DNA of 36,850 nt from Spirochaetota bacterium (GTDB taxonomy: Bacteria; Spirochaetota; GWE2-31-10; JAFGQB01). How positions within the stretch are numbered: the first letter of the stretch is position 1; every line of letters starts with the position of its first letter. A program made the position numbers and the translations under genes. The stretch covers positions 1 through 36,850 of the forward strand of contig JAFGQB010000221.1 of assembly GCA_016935915.1 (NCBI GenBank), given 5' to 3'. The notes beneath the pieces are model-generated. The model searched no databases. It saw only the letters and a program-made list of their open reading frames with translations, and was not told the origin of the DNA. Shown in pieces: positions 25,159 to 33,765 of this stretch.

Positions 25159-26210
25159 GTTATTTCTCCGTATACCATTTTCAAAATATAATAGTTGAGC
25201 TTAAAATAAAAAGAATTTTCATCTATAAAATTAAAATCGCTTATATTGTCGCTGAATTCCTTATAACATAAAATGCTGTTTTTTTCAGAAAAAACATAAA
25301 TGTATTTGTATCCTTTTTCCATTGAATAAATTAATATTTTATCTTTTATGAATTTTACTTCCTCAATTTGACCTTTTATTGTAAGACTGCCGAATTTGTT
25401 TTTTTTAATGTCATAATAATTTAATGATTCATGTCCTTCATAATATAATCGATTATTAAAAAATTTAATAAAACTTTCATATCTGTGATTGGTATTTGTT
25501 TTGAATTTTATCATGAGTTTATGTTCATTAATATCAAATATTTCGATATATTCAGGATTTATCCCTGAACAAATTGCTATCTTGTCTCCTTCAGAGCTTA
25601 TTGTGTTTGATTTTGCGATCATATACTCTGAGCCATTGTTTTCTGCGGTAAATACTGTTTCCCCTTGTTTGCCTATCAGATAGGATTTGCCGTCAATTGT
25701 AGAAACCAGAGTATTCAATGATTTATTTATATTTAATGAAGTGATTATTGAGTTAAAGTTTTTTTCTTTTATTATATATTCACCGTCAATAGATAATAAT
25801 GAAAAACCAGCGGCATTTGATTTAAGAATAAAAAAATATGATAATTCATCCGGAATATACGGATAACCGAATGATTCTATTTTTTTTAATAAAAAACCGT
25901 TATTTGAATATATATCTAAATAATTTCCGGTTTTTTCATATTCAATAAAAAAGATTCCGTTTGCAAAAATGTATTTATTTTCTTCTATTATTTTTTTTAA
26001 AAAAATCATTCCATGATCTGTTGAAAAGTAACCGCATTCTTTTTCAGAATAAAAATATCCATCTGGTGTAAGATTTGTGCTAGTGACTGAGTTAATTTCA
26101 AATATTTTATCAATATAAAATAGTTTCTTCTTATAGATTTTAACAGGTATCAAAAAAATATAAAAAAATGCAAAAATTAAGAAAAGTACAGACAGTAAAT
26201 ATTTTTTCAT
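25155..26210 (-). CDS. Membrane-anchored beta-propeller-like protein of unknown function
   Basis: 351 residues from ATG 26210. An upstream TTG at 26249 is in frame, but it lies before the promoter found at 26217-26245, so ATG is preferred. The N-terminus (MKKYLLSVLFLIFAFFYIFL) is a signal anchor or uncleaved signal. The rest consists of repeated four-strand-like units with patterns such as YLDIYSNNGFLLKKIESFG, FSLLSIDGEYIIKE and IEIFDINEHKLMIKF, as in WD40/PQQ-like propellers, though no family is recognised. It is the first gene of the operon with the M23 peptidase and the methyltransferase, and may hold or regulate the peptidase in the periplasm; that is inference. Confidence 0.78.
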   Translation of the reverse strand: MKKYLLSVLFLIFAFFYIFLIPVKIYKKKLFYIDKIFEINSVTSTNLTPDGYFYSEKECGYFSTDHGMIFLKKIIEENKYIFANGIFFIEYEKTGNYLDIYSNNGFLLKKIESFGYPYIPDELSYFFILKSNAAGFSLLSIDGEYIIKEKNFNSIITSLNINKSLNTLVSTIDGKSYLIGKQGETVFTAENNGSEYMIAKSNTISSEGDKIAICSGINPEYIEIFDINEHKLMIKFKTNTNHRYESFIKFFNNRLYYEGHESLNYYDIKKNKFGSLTIKGQIEEVKFIKDKILIYSMEKGYKYIYVFSEKNSILCYKEFSDNISDFNFIDENSFYFKLNYYILKMVYGEIT

Positions 26211-26216
26211 GAAAGT

Positions 26217-26245
26217 AATATAAACGATTTTATTATTTAGGTCAA
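26217..26245 (-). promoter_or_regulatory. Promoter of the propeller-M23-methyltransferase operon
   Basis: On the minus strand, TTGACC (26245-26240) and TATATT (26222-26217) are exactly 17 bases apart. ATG 26210 follows the -10 box after six bases, so transcription would start at the start codon itself. No ribosome binding site is present there, which fits a leaderless mRNA. Confidence 0.6.
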
Positions 26246-26269
26246 ACAAGATTTAAACACTTGTTTATA

Positions 26270-26718
26270 AAAAAAGAGATAGAGTATATAAGCCGGGTTC
26301 TGTTTAAAACAGTCATCTATCTAAAAAATATATTACTATATTTTTTTTGCTGTCTACCCGAGGAAATCAAGCGAACAACTTTTCCTCTGCTTGACATTGC
26401 TCCTGGTGGGGTTTACAGTGCCATAAATGTTGCCATTTATGCGGTGAGCTCTTGCCTCGCCTTTTCACCCTTACCCCGCTCTTTGTATTCTTTTTAATAA
26501 TCAATTATTATGCTTAAAACAATTATTTATTTAAATGTTTTAAGATTTTCAAAAAAAATACAAAGGGCGGGGCGGTATGTTTTCTGCTGCACTTTCCATC
26601 CAGGTATTTTTACAAATACCTGGTCCGGATGTTATCCGGCACCATGTTCTGCGGAGCCCGGACTTTCCTCTTCAAATATTATTTGATAATATTTGAAGTG
26701 ACTGTAAGCTCTATCTCT
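26270..26718 (-). ncRNA. rnpB: RNase P RNA, bacterial type A
   Basis: The catalytic RNA that trims tRNA 5' ends, together with the RnpA protein. The 5' end pairs with the 3' end in a 9-bp P1 helix (GAGATAGAG from 26717 down to 26709 with CTCTATCTC from 26284 down to 26276). After a hairpin at 26701-26671 comes the universal GAGGAAAGTCCGGGCTCC (26670-26653). The 3' part has AGAACCCGGCT (26301-26291). Also seen are the P10/P11 region GGGTGAAAAGGCGAGG and the tRNA-CCA-binding region ACCCCACCAGGAGC. P12 is long: a 16-bp stem (26474-26489 with 26557-26572) capped by 67 A/T-rich bases with a further 9-bp hairpin. A T-run follows P1 at the 3' end. The 5' end overlaps the RNase HI gene by about 40 bases. 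Confidence 0.96.
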
Positions 26719-27239
26719 CCATTTGTTTTTGAATCAATTGCAATATTTACAAGTCTGTCTGCTTCTTTATTTTTATCTCTGGGTATATGCTCGATATAAA
26801 AGGATTTAAACTTGTTTATAAGTCCCTGTGCTTCTTTATATAAAGGTATTAAAGTATTGCTTTTAATTTTATATTTACCTGTTATCTGTTTGCATAACAA
26901 TTCGGAATCGGAAAAAACTTCTATGATATCTTTTTTATTGAATATTGCCAGTTTTAGCCCTTGAATTAATGCTTTGTATTCAGCTTCATTGTTTGTTGAA
27001 TTTCCTATATAATAATAATGACCTTTTTTTATTTTATCATCAACAGTAATTATGCCAATGCCTGAATCACCCGGATTACCTCTGGCACCTCCGTCAATAA
27101 ATAATGAAATTTTATTATCAATTTTATTAATAAAGTTTTTTAAATCATCAACTGGCACATTTAATTCCTTTGCCAGTTTGTTCATTATGTCATCATGTTT
27201 TGCAATCATGTTTAAAATTAATTTTTCGTTTAATAACAC
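26679..27239 (-). CDS. RNase HI
   Basis: 186 residues from GTG 27239, with GAGG five bases upstream. It cuts RNA in RNA/DNA hybrids. All catalytic acids are visible: D49 in FIDGGARGNPG, E87 in NNEAEY, D111 in FSDSELL and D161 in NKEADRL, with a His in IEHIPRD. It belongs to the short ribonuclease H-like group (YpdQ/RVT_3 type), and has a helical N-terminal extension of about 43 residues (LAKELNVPVDDLKNFINKID) that is not the usual hybrid-binding domain. The last 13 codons lie within rnpB. The gene is part of a minus-strand run but is 93 bases from the zinc-ribbon gene. Confidence 0.92.
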   Translation of the reverse strand: MLLNEKLILNMIAKHDDIMNKLAKELNVPVDDLKNFINKIDNKISLFIDGGARGNPGDSGIGIITVDDKIKKGHYYYIGNSTNNEAEYKALIQGLKLAIFNKKDIIEVFSDSELLCKQITGKYKIKSNTLIPLYKEAQGLINKFKSFYIEHIPRDKNKEADRLVNIAIDSKTNGEIELTVTSNIIK

Positions 27240-27332
27240 AAAAACCTCGATAAATAAGTTTAATTAATTTTAGCATTGAATTTGAAAATTTTACAACTTT
27301 TTTTTATTTTTTTAATATTAATTTAATATTGT

Positions 27333-28112
27333 TTATTCTTCGTCGAAGAATTCGCTGTCATTGTCTTCGATACCGTCTTCAATGCTGAATATATTATCTT
27401 CTGATTCTTCATAATATAAAATTCTTGAACAATTTGGACAGAACTGGATACCGATGTTTTCTCTTATTTTATTTATAAATTCTAAAGGAATTGTTAAATA
27501 ACAGCCGCTGCAGTAATTTTTTACTACTTTAACTATGCCTATACCTTCCTTGTTTTTTACTATTCTTTCAAATTTATATCTGACATTATCATCGATTTCA
27601 TGTGTCAGCTCGGTTTCTTTCTTTTTAATTTTTTCAAGCTCTTTTTCAACAGAAATCAATTCCAGCTTGATTCTATCATCTTCTTTTTGAATTTCTTCTT
27701 CCTGCTGTTTAATTGCTATTTCGTCCTTTTCAAGTGCATTTCTTAGATCATCGATCACTCTTTGATCCTGTAATAAATGAAACCTGTATTCTTCTTCTTT
27801 TCTTTTTGCAATCGCTATTTCATTGTCCAGATGTTCATATTCTTTTTGAGTGCTGACTATTTTTACTTTTTCATTCAAATTTTTCTGCTGTAAAGTCAAC
27901 TCTCCCATAAGCTTTTGGTGAGAAAAAATATTTTGTTCTAATTTTTTAAATTGATCATGTTTTAATAAATATGATTTCTTTAATCTATTTAATACTTCTC
28001 TTCTGGATGACAACATTTTCGGAAGTTCTTCAATTTTTTCTTCCAGTTTGAATCTTATAGTCAACAATTTTTGCAGTTCTATCAAATTTTCATAAGTTTG
28101 AGTCATTTTCAT
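27333..28112 (-). CDS. Coiled-coil protein with C4 zinc ribbon (PF02591, CT398/CdsZ-like)
   Basis: 259 residues; AGGAG seven bases upstream supports ATG 28112. Residues about 5-180 form a long antiparallel coiled coil rich in Lys and Glu. The C-terminus has a zinc ribbon with C201-x2-C204 and C225-x2-C228 (YCSGC and FCPNC), followed by an acidic tail ending in DNDSEFFDEE. Members of this family are widespread small helical hairpins; the chlamydial one has been linked to sigma-54 and secretion, but the general role is unclear. Its position behind rpoD and dnaG is, as I recall, shared with other spirochaetes. Confidence 0.9.
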   Translation of the reverse strand: MKMTQTYENLIELQKLLTIRFKLEEKIEELPKMLSSRREVLNRLKKSYLLKHDQFKKLEQNIFSHQKLMGELTLQQKNLNEKVKIVSTQKEYEHLDNEIAIAKRKEEEYRFHLLQDQRVIDDLRNALEKDEIAIKQQEEEIQKEDDRIKLELISVEKELEKIKKKETELTHEIDDNVRYKFERIVKNKEGIGIVKVVKNYCSGCYLTIPLEFINKIRENIGIQFCPNCSRILYYEESEDNIFSIEDGIEDNDSEFFDEE

Positions 28113-28264
28113 TATTTACTCCTAGTACTTCTATTAAATTTAGAGATATATCATAATTACAGTAAAAATCAATAAAAATTAACTTAAAATTTATGATAAA
28201 TTGCCATTTTATCTGAAAGAGTCATTTTTTGATGATTTTTATTGAATATAATTTTGAATTCTGA

Positions 28265-30037
28265 TTATTCATCCAGATGATCTTTTAATTTTCTTAATCT
28301 TACCGGGTGACGCAGTTTTCTTAATGCTTTTGCTTCAATCTGTCTGATTCTTTCACGGGTTACATTAAATATATAGCCTACCTGTTCCAATGTAAGCGAA
28401 TAACCGTCCTCAAGACCATACCTCATTTTCAAGACATCCTGTTCTTTTTTTGTCAATGTTCGTATAACGGATGTCAACTGATCCTGAAGGTCCCTGAATG
28501 TTGCAAAGTTTGCAGGGTTTTCATATCCTTTGTCTTCTATAAATTCTCCCAGCAAGCTGTCATCTTCTTCACCGATAGGAGCTTCAAGACTTACCGGTTC
28601 TCTTGATACATTTCTCACTGACTTAACTTTATTGATTGGCCAGTTAAGTTCTAAAGCTATCTCTTCGTCTGTGGGTTCTCTGCCGAGTCTCTGCATCAGT
28701 TGTCTTGTTTCCTTTAAGACTTTATTTATCTGTTCAATCATGTGAACAGGTACTCTGATGGTTCTTGCCTGATCGCTGATTGATCTTGTTATTGCCTGAC
28801 GTATCCACCATGTAGCATAAGTTGAAAATTTGTATCCTTTTCTGTATTCAAATTTATCTACGGCTTTTATTAATCCTATATTGCCTTCCTGTATCAGGTC
28901 AAAGAAGTGCATGCCTCTGTTTGTATATTTTTTTGCAATGGAAACTACGAGCCTTAAGTTAGCCTTAATAAGTTTATCTTTGGCATTTTTAACCATAAAC
29001 AAACCTTTTGCAACTTCATTTCCAACTTCCTTTAATTCTGTAATTGAATTGTTGTATTTATATTCTTTGGATTTTAGTATCATTTCATTGTTTTTAACTT
29101 TTTTAATAAAATCCCTGATTTTTTCAATCGGCATATTTAAATCTTCTTCTATTTCTTTATACTTATCTTCCGAATCTATCGTTCTTGAAAATTGCTTTAA
29201 CTGTTTAATTTCTTTGAAACCGAATTTTTTTAGTATTCTATTGGAATTATTTTCAATATCTTCAATTTTTTTTACAACTTCAATGACCTTTTCAGCTATT
29301 CTTATTATATCCTGATTGTCAATTTCATGATTGAAAATAATGACAAAGGCTTCTTCTCTTGCTTTATTTATATCTTTTTTCAGGTCTTCTCTTTCTTCTT
29401 CATCTTTGCAGTTTTGAAGCTTATTCATTAAAGTTTTAAAAAATAATACTTTTTTCATGTAAACCTGCAGAATTTCCTTGTATTTGCTTTTAATTCTTTT
29501 TTTCTCTGCCGAATAATCTCTTGAATCCGATCTTATTGTAACAACTGGTTTATCTAAATCAATTGGATCAACGCTTATTTTTTCTAAAATATTATAAAAC
29601 TCAACTATGGTAATGCCTATTTTTCTTAGTGATGAATAGATGATCTTCTCGCCTTTTTCTATGTTTTTTGCAAGCTCTACCTCTTCTTCTGCGCTCAATA
29701 GATCAACCTTTCCTATCTCTCTTAAATAAATCCTTATAGGGTCATCGGAGGTCAATGTAGATGTTCCGTAAATAACCTTTTTGTCTTTTTTAACCTCTGT
29801 TTTATCTTTTTCACTGGCTAAAACTTCTTTCTCAAGATCATCTAAAGCATTTATATCAAGTTCATCCACAACATTTATACTCATTTTCTGAAGGAGTATA
29901 AAAACATCATCGATTTTTTCGGAATTGATGATGTCCTGGGGCAAATTTTTATTGATTTCATCAATGGTCAACTCTTTTTTCTTTTTCCCCAGCTCCAGTA
30001 ATTTTTTAATTTGCGGATAATCAGTTAATTTAGTCAT
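28265..30037 (-). CDS. rpoD: Primary sigma factor of RNA polymerase
   Basis: 590 residues, the housekeeping sigma-70. Region 1.1 lies at the N-terminus; region 1.2 is [20 protein letters not shown] near residue 100-120. A long variable part (about 130-345) is followed by region 2 ([27 protein letters not shown] and [16 protein letters not shown], about 350-410), region 3, and region 4 with the -35 binding helix-turn-helix ([23 protein letters not shown]), ending in [16 protein letters not shown]. The promoters listed here fit its expected TTGACA/TATAAT specificity. The ATG overlaps the TAA of dnaG by one base (TAATG), so the two are translationally coupled. Confidence 0.97.
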   Translation of the reverse strand: MTKLTDYPQIKKLLELGKKKKELTIDEINKNLPQDIINSEKIDDVFILLQKMSINVVDELDINALDDLEKEVLASEKDKTEVKKDKKVIYGTSTLTSDDPIRIYLREIGKVDLLSAEEEVELAKNIEKGEKIIYSSLRKIGITIVEFYNILEKISVDPIDLDKPVVTIRSDSRDYSAEKKRIKSKYKEILQVYMKKVLFFKTLMNKLQNCKDEEEREDLKKDINKAREEAFVIIFNHEIDNQDIIRIAEKVIEVVKKIEDIENNSNRILKKFGFKEIKQLKQFSRTIDSEDKYKEIEEDLNMPIEKIRDFIKKVKNNEMILKSKEYKYNNSITELKEVGNEVAKGLFMVKNAKDKLIKANLRLVVSIAKKYTNRGMHFFDLIQEGNIGLIKAVDKFEYRKGYKFSTYATWWIRQAITRSISDQARTIRVPVHMIEQINKVLKETRQLMQRLGREPTDEEIALELNWPINKVKSVRNVSREPVSLEAPIGEEDDSLLGEFIEDKGYENPANFATFRDLQDQLTSVIRTLTKKEQDVLKMRYGLEDGYSLTLEQVGYIFNVTRERIRQIEAKALRKLRHPVRLRKLKDHLDE

Positions 30038-31863
30038 TATTTTTTTAGCTCCTGTAATTTAGTTAATTTTAAAATTTCATTTATAATAATTGTTTTTTCT
30101 TCCTGCAGCTCTTTAATAAGTTCTTCGTCTTTATAAAATTGTCCTAATTTCAATTTTTCATTAATTTTCAAATTAGTGATCTTATAATAATATTTTATAA
30201 TATCAATAATTCTATCAATTATACTGTTTTTAATGATATTTTCATTCTGCTTAATCTCATTGCTGAACAGCCTGTTCTGTACATAGGTTTTAATGTTATC
30301 ATCGTCAAAACAGTTCATAAAATTCTTAATAAAATCATCATTTTTTTCTATTATGTAATTTTTATATAAGTTTTGAGTCAATGAATTTAAAAAATGTTCT
30401 TCTCTTAGACCGCATTGTTTAACCAGTTCACTTCCGTCAGGAATCTGTATTAAAAAAATAAACAGATCAATTTCTCTTTTTAGTCTGTTATCAGGCGATT
30501 TTGCGTTGTTTTTGCCGCCTTTATCTTTTTCTATTTCATTTATATCCTGATTTTTATAATTTCTAATTTTATTTTTAAATGTTAAATATTCTTTTGCCAG
30601 CATCCCTTTGTCGAGGCTTAAAAGCTCTGCTGTCCGTTCTATAAAGTTATTTCTGATTACATCGCTTTCCCATTGGTTTATATAATCAAATAACGAATTT
30701 AGAGCATTTATAATCCTTTTTAAATCCTTTTTATCTGTATTTTCAGTATAATATTTTACTAAAAAATCAAATCCGTCTATTTTGTTTTTTTCAAGGTTTT
30801 TAAAGTCTTCAATGCCGTATTTTTTAAAATAGTCGTCAGGGTCAAGCCCTTCGGGTAGTACTATCACCGATTTATTGATAAAAATATTTATTGACTCTTT
30901 TAAAGCCTTTTCTACTCCTTTTTTACCGGCATCGTCGCCGTCCATCAATAGAATAATCTCGTCAGCATATCTGTTTAACAGTAAAATTTGATCTTTAGTG
31001 ACAGCTGTTCCGCATGGAGCAACTACATTTTTTAAGCCTGCTTTATAGCAGCTTACAACATCCATATATCCTTCAACAAGATAGACCTTTTTTTCTTCTC
31101 TTATTATGTTTTTTGCACTGTTTATACCGTATAAATTATAACTTTTTTTGTATAAAGCTGTTTCTGAGGTATTGATATATTTTGGTTTTGCATCTTTTAG
31201 TAAAGCTCTTCCTCCAAATCCAATACATTCTTCATTATGATTAAAAATCGGAAATATTATTCTATCAAAAAAAATACTTTTTATTCCCTTTTCACCTTTA
31301 TTAAAAAGTCCTGTATTTAAAAGAAAATCTTCTTTAAAACCTTTCTTTAATAAAAATTTCAACAGTCTGTTGTAACCTTTCGGAGCATAACCGATGTTAA
31401 AAAATTTTATTAATTCCTGATTTAAACCCCTGTTTTTTAAATAAATTAATGCTTCGCTACCCTCTTTACTGCTCAATAAAAAATGTTGAAATAATTTAAT
31501 AAGTCTTGCGTTGAATTGAACCAGGCTTTCTCTGTCCTTAAGAGAACTCTGCTGGTCATCCTCCTTTAAAAAATTTAATTCCACGCCTGCTTTTTTTGCC
31601 AGAATTTCAACGGCATCATTAAAGCTGACCTTTTCTATTTTTTGGACAAAGCTTATAATGTCGCCGCTTTCACCGCAACTAAAGCATTTGAAAATGCCTA
31701 AATCAGGAGAAACATTAAATGAAGGATTTCGGTCATTATGAAACGGGCATAAACCAACCCAATTTTTACCGCTCTTTTTTAAATTATGTATATAATCATT
31801 TACAATTGCAACAATATCAATACGACCTTTGATCTCCTGGATAATACTTTTAGGGATCAACAA
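30037..31863 (-). CDS. dnaG: DNA primase
   Basis: 608 residues from TTG 31863, with AAGGA seven bases upstream. It makes RNA primers for DNA replication. The N-terminal zinc site is C39-x2-H42 and C60-x2-C63 ([17 protein letters not shown]). The catalytic core includes FGGRAL and the Toprim motifs EGYMD at residues 264-268 and DGDDAG at 308-313, which hold the metal ions. The C-terminal 150 residues are helical and correspond to the part that binds the DnaB helicase. First gene of the dnaG-rpoD operon, part of the old macromolecular synthesis operon; rpsU is not present upstream. Confidence 0.97.
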   Translation of the reverse strand: MLIPKSIIQEIKGRIDIVAIVNDYIHNLKKSGKNWVGLCPFHNDRNPSFNVSPDLGIFKCFSCGESGDIISFVQKIEKVSFNDAVEILAKKAGVELNFLKEDDQQSSLKDRESLVQFNARLIKLFQHFLLSSKEGSEALIYLKNRGLNQELIKFFNIGYAPKGYNRLLKFLLKKGFKEDFLLNTGLFNKGEKGIKSIFFDRIIFPIFNHNEECIGFGGRALLKDAKPKYINTSETALYKKSYNLYGINSAKNIIREEKKVYLVEGYMDVVSCYKAGLKNVVAPCGTAVTKDQILLLNRYADEIILLMDGDDAGKKGVEKALKESINIFINKSVIVLPEGLDPDDYFKKYGIEDFKNLEKNKIDGFDFLVKYYTENTDKKDLKRIINALNSLFDYINQWESDVIRNNFIERTAELLSLDKGMLAKEYLTFKNKIRNYKNQDINEIEKDKGGKNNAKSPDNRLKREIDLFIFLIQIPDGSELVKQCGLREEHFLNSLTQNLYKNYIIEKNDDFIKNFMNCFDDDNIKTYVQNRLFSNEIKQNENIIKNSIIDRIIDIIKYYYKITNLKINEKLKLGQFYKDEELIKELQEEKTIIINEILKLTKLQELKK

Positions 31864-31900
31864 TTGTAATTCCTTGTGTTAGACTAAAAAAAGCCTTAAC

Positions 31901-31929
31901 ATTATACAATCATTTCAACCAAAAATCAA
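31901..31929 (-). promoter_or_regulatory. Promoter of the dnaG-rpoD operon
   Basis: On the minus strand, TTGATT (31929-31924) and a perfect TATAAT (31906-31901) are 17 bases apart. Transcription would start near 31894, giving a leader of about 30 bases with the AAGGA site of dnaG. The rest of the 200-base gap to asnS (31930-32063) has only a 14-bp A/T palindrome TTGAAAATTTTCAA at 31996-32009 and no terminator that I recognise. Confidence 0.65.
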
Positions 31930-32063
31930 GCTATTTTTAAAGTATCTATCAATATTTTAACAATAAAACATTGTATATATAATTTTAGCTCATTTTTGAA
32001 AATTTTCAAGGGGGTAATTATAAAAAAACACAAAGAATTTACATAAAAAAAAGTTAATTTATT

Positions 32064-33452
32064 TTAAAAATCTATGCTTTTAAACGCTCTCGGGAAAGGT
32101 ATCACATCTCTTATATTCTGCATTCCTGTTACAAACTGTATCAATCTTTCAAAACCCAATCCAAATCCCGAATGGGGGACAGAGCCGTATCTTCGAAGTT
32201 CCAGATACCACCAGTAATCTTCGGGATTTAAGTTCATCTGTTTGATCCTTTTAACAAGTTTTTGTTCATTGTCTTCTCTTTCGCTGCCGCCTATAATTTC
32301 GCCCAATCTCGGCACTAAAACATCCATTGCGCGTACCGTTTTATCATCTTCATTTAATTTCATGTAAAAAGCTTTAATTTCCTTGGGATAATCCGTTAAA
32401 ATCACAGGTTTTTTGAAAACCTGTTCTGTGAGATATTTTTCATGCTCAGACTGGAGGTCAATACCCCATTTTACCGGAAATTCAAAAGCAACTTTAGATT
32501 TTTCAAGCTCTTTTATTGCTTCTGTATATTTCAGTCTGACAAACTCTTCATTTATAATGCTTTCAAGGTTTGCAATTATTGTATTATCGATCCTTGTGTT
32601 GAAGAAATCCATGTCTTCTCTGCAATTTTCCAATAGGTTTTTAAAAATATATTTTAAAAATTCCTCTGCCGCATCCATGTTCCCGTTGATATCGCAAAAG
32701 GTCATTTCAGGTTCGATCATCCAGAACTCTGCAAGATGCCTTGTAGTATTGGAATGCTCTGCCCTGAAGGTTGGACCGAATGTATAGATATTGCCAAGAG
32801 CACATGCATAGGTTTCTCCTTCAAGCTGACCGCTTACCGTTAAAGAGCTTTTTTTGCCGAAAAAATCCTCTTCAAAGTTTATTTTTCCATTTGTTTTTGG
32901 GATATTTTCCAAAGGAAGAGTTGTGACCTGAAACATTGCTCCTGCTCCTTCACAGTCGCTGGAAGTAATGATCGGAGTATGAACATAGACAAAACCTTTT
33001 TCCTGAAAAAACCTGTGAATATAAAAACTCATTGCACTTCTTACCCTGGCGATGGCGCTGAACGTGTTTGTTCTGGGCCTTAAGTGCGCAATTGTTCTTA
33101 AATATTCAAAAGTATGTCTTTTTTTTTGTAAAACATACTTTTCAGGATCAGCTTCACCGTATAATGTGACATTTTCCGCATGAAGTTCAACATTTTGCTC
33201 TTTTGCAGGTGATTTTACAAGTTTTCCGTCAATTTTAACACTGCTTCCTGTTGTAAGTTTATTTATAAATTCATTATATCCTTTAACCGAACTATCAATG
33301 ATTATCTGTAGATTGCTCATGCAGGAACCGTCGTTCAGTTCGATAAATGAAAAACTCTTTGAATCTCTTTTTGTTCTAATCCAGCCGCATACCGAAATTT
33401 CTTTATTGTCCGGATTCATTTTTAAAATATCCTTTATGAATGGTCCTTTCAT
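32064..33452 (-). CDS. asnS: Asparaginyl-tRNA synthetase
   Basis: 462 residues from ATG 33452, which has AGGAG seven bases upstream; a TTG ten codons earlier is in frame but has no such site. It charges tRNA-Asn. The N-terminal OB-fold domain (about 15-105; [21 protein letters not shown]) binds the anticodon. The class II core shows motif 2 [22 protein letters not shown] near residue 228-250 and motif 3 [15 protein letters not shown] near 425-440. The [13 protein letters not shown] sequence and the length separate it from aspartyl-tRNA synthetases. No T-box leader is seen upstream. Identification is firm. Confidence 0.97.
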   Translation of the reverse strand: MKGPFIKDILKMNPDNKEISVCGWIRTKRDSKSFSFIELNDGSCMSNLQIIIDSSVKGYNEFINKLTTGSSVKIDGKLVKSPAKEQNVELHAENVTLYGEADPEKYVLQKKRHTFEYLRTIAHLRPRTNTFSAIARVRSAMSFYIHRFFQEKGFVYVHTPIITSSDCEGAGAMFQVTTLPLENIPKTNGKINFEEDFFGKKSSLTVSGQLEGETYACALGNIYTFGPTFRAEHSNTTRHLAEFWMIEPEMTFCDINGNMDAAEEFLKYIFKNLLENCREDMDFFNTRIDNTIIANLESIINEEFVRLKYTEAIKELEKSKVAFEFPVKWGIDLQSEHEKYLTEQVFKKPVILTDYPKEIKAFYMKLNEDDKTVRAMDVLVPRLGEIIGGSEREDNEQKLVKRIKQMNLNPEDYWWYLELRRYGSVPHSGFGLGFERLIQFVTGMQNIRDVIPFPRAFKSIDF

Positions 33453-33765
33453 CTTTGCACTCCTGATAATGATAAAATTCAATGAATATTAGAAATAATC
33501 ATATAGCTAGAAATTTAATTAAAAAAATTAAAAAAATGTAACCACGAAAGAACACTGAAATCACAGAGTTTTGATTTTAGAGCATTAAAAAAACTCAGTG
33601 TTCTCTTTGGTCTTGTACAGTCAAAATTTTAATTATTATATTTATTCAACATTCTTACTATATTATACCCTAATAATAATATTTATCCTGTTTTTATATT
33701 AAAACAGCCGAAATTTTTGCATAAAATAGCACATTTTGATCATAATATAAAGAAATTATTTTATA
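33453..33765. other. 313-base intergenic region between the sensor gene and asnS
   Basis: No gene. It holds the asnS ribosome binding site, the inverted repeat at 33541-33613, and a small A/T hairpin (CTGTTTT at 33688-33694 with AAAACAG at 33701-33707) that might end the sensor transcript, although it has no T-tract. I could not settle a convincing promoter for asnS in it. Confidence 0.5.
33541..33613. repeat. Intergenic inverted repeat with GAACACTGA arms
   Basis: The left arm (33541-33558, starting ACCACGAAAG and ending GAACACTGA) and the right arm (33595-33613, TCAGTGTTC then TCTTTGG) are complementary: nine exact bases at the inside, then a gapped match down to CCA. A second pairing is possible between CACAGAGTTTT (33562-33572) and AAAACTCAGTG (33590-33600), one mismatch in 11. 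The arms contain two related units in tandem (ACACTGAAATCACAGAG). It is of the same general kind as the repeat at 8495-8609 and of the CCACGAAAG-type repeats I recall from many genomes. Confidence 0.55.

Noticed and set aside
26211..26249. N-terminal extension of the propeller protein from TTG 26249
   Set aside because: A consensus promoter occupies this stretch, and ATG 26210 gives a proper signal anchor.
26261..26497. 78-residue open frame on the plus strand
   Set aside because: It is the antisense of the RNase P RNA gene; the RNA structure explains the sequence.
28830..29315. 161-residue open frame on the plus strand
   Set aside because: It lies antisense within rpoD, which is certain; composition Leu/Ser/Phe-rich as expected for the complement of a Lys/Glu-rich gene.
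31864..32063. Small RNA or riboswitch in the dnaG-asnS gap
   Set aside because: Only the dnaG promoter and one A/T palindrome are visible; no GC-bearing stems.
32413..32787. 124-residue open frame on the plus strand
   Set aside because: Antisense within the conserved core of asnS, no ribosome binding site.
33453..33482. Ten-residue extension of asnS from TTG 33482
   Set aside because: AGGAG is placed for ATG 33452, and the enzyme family starts there.
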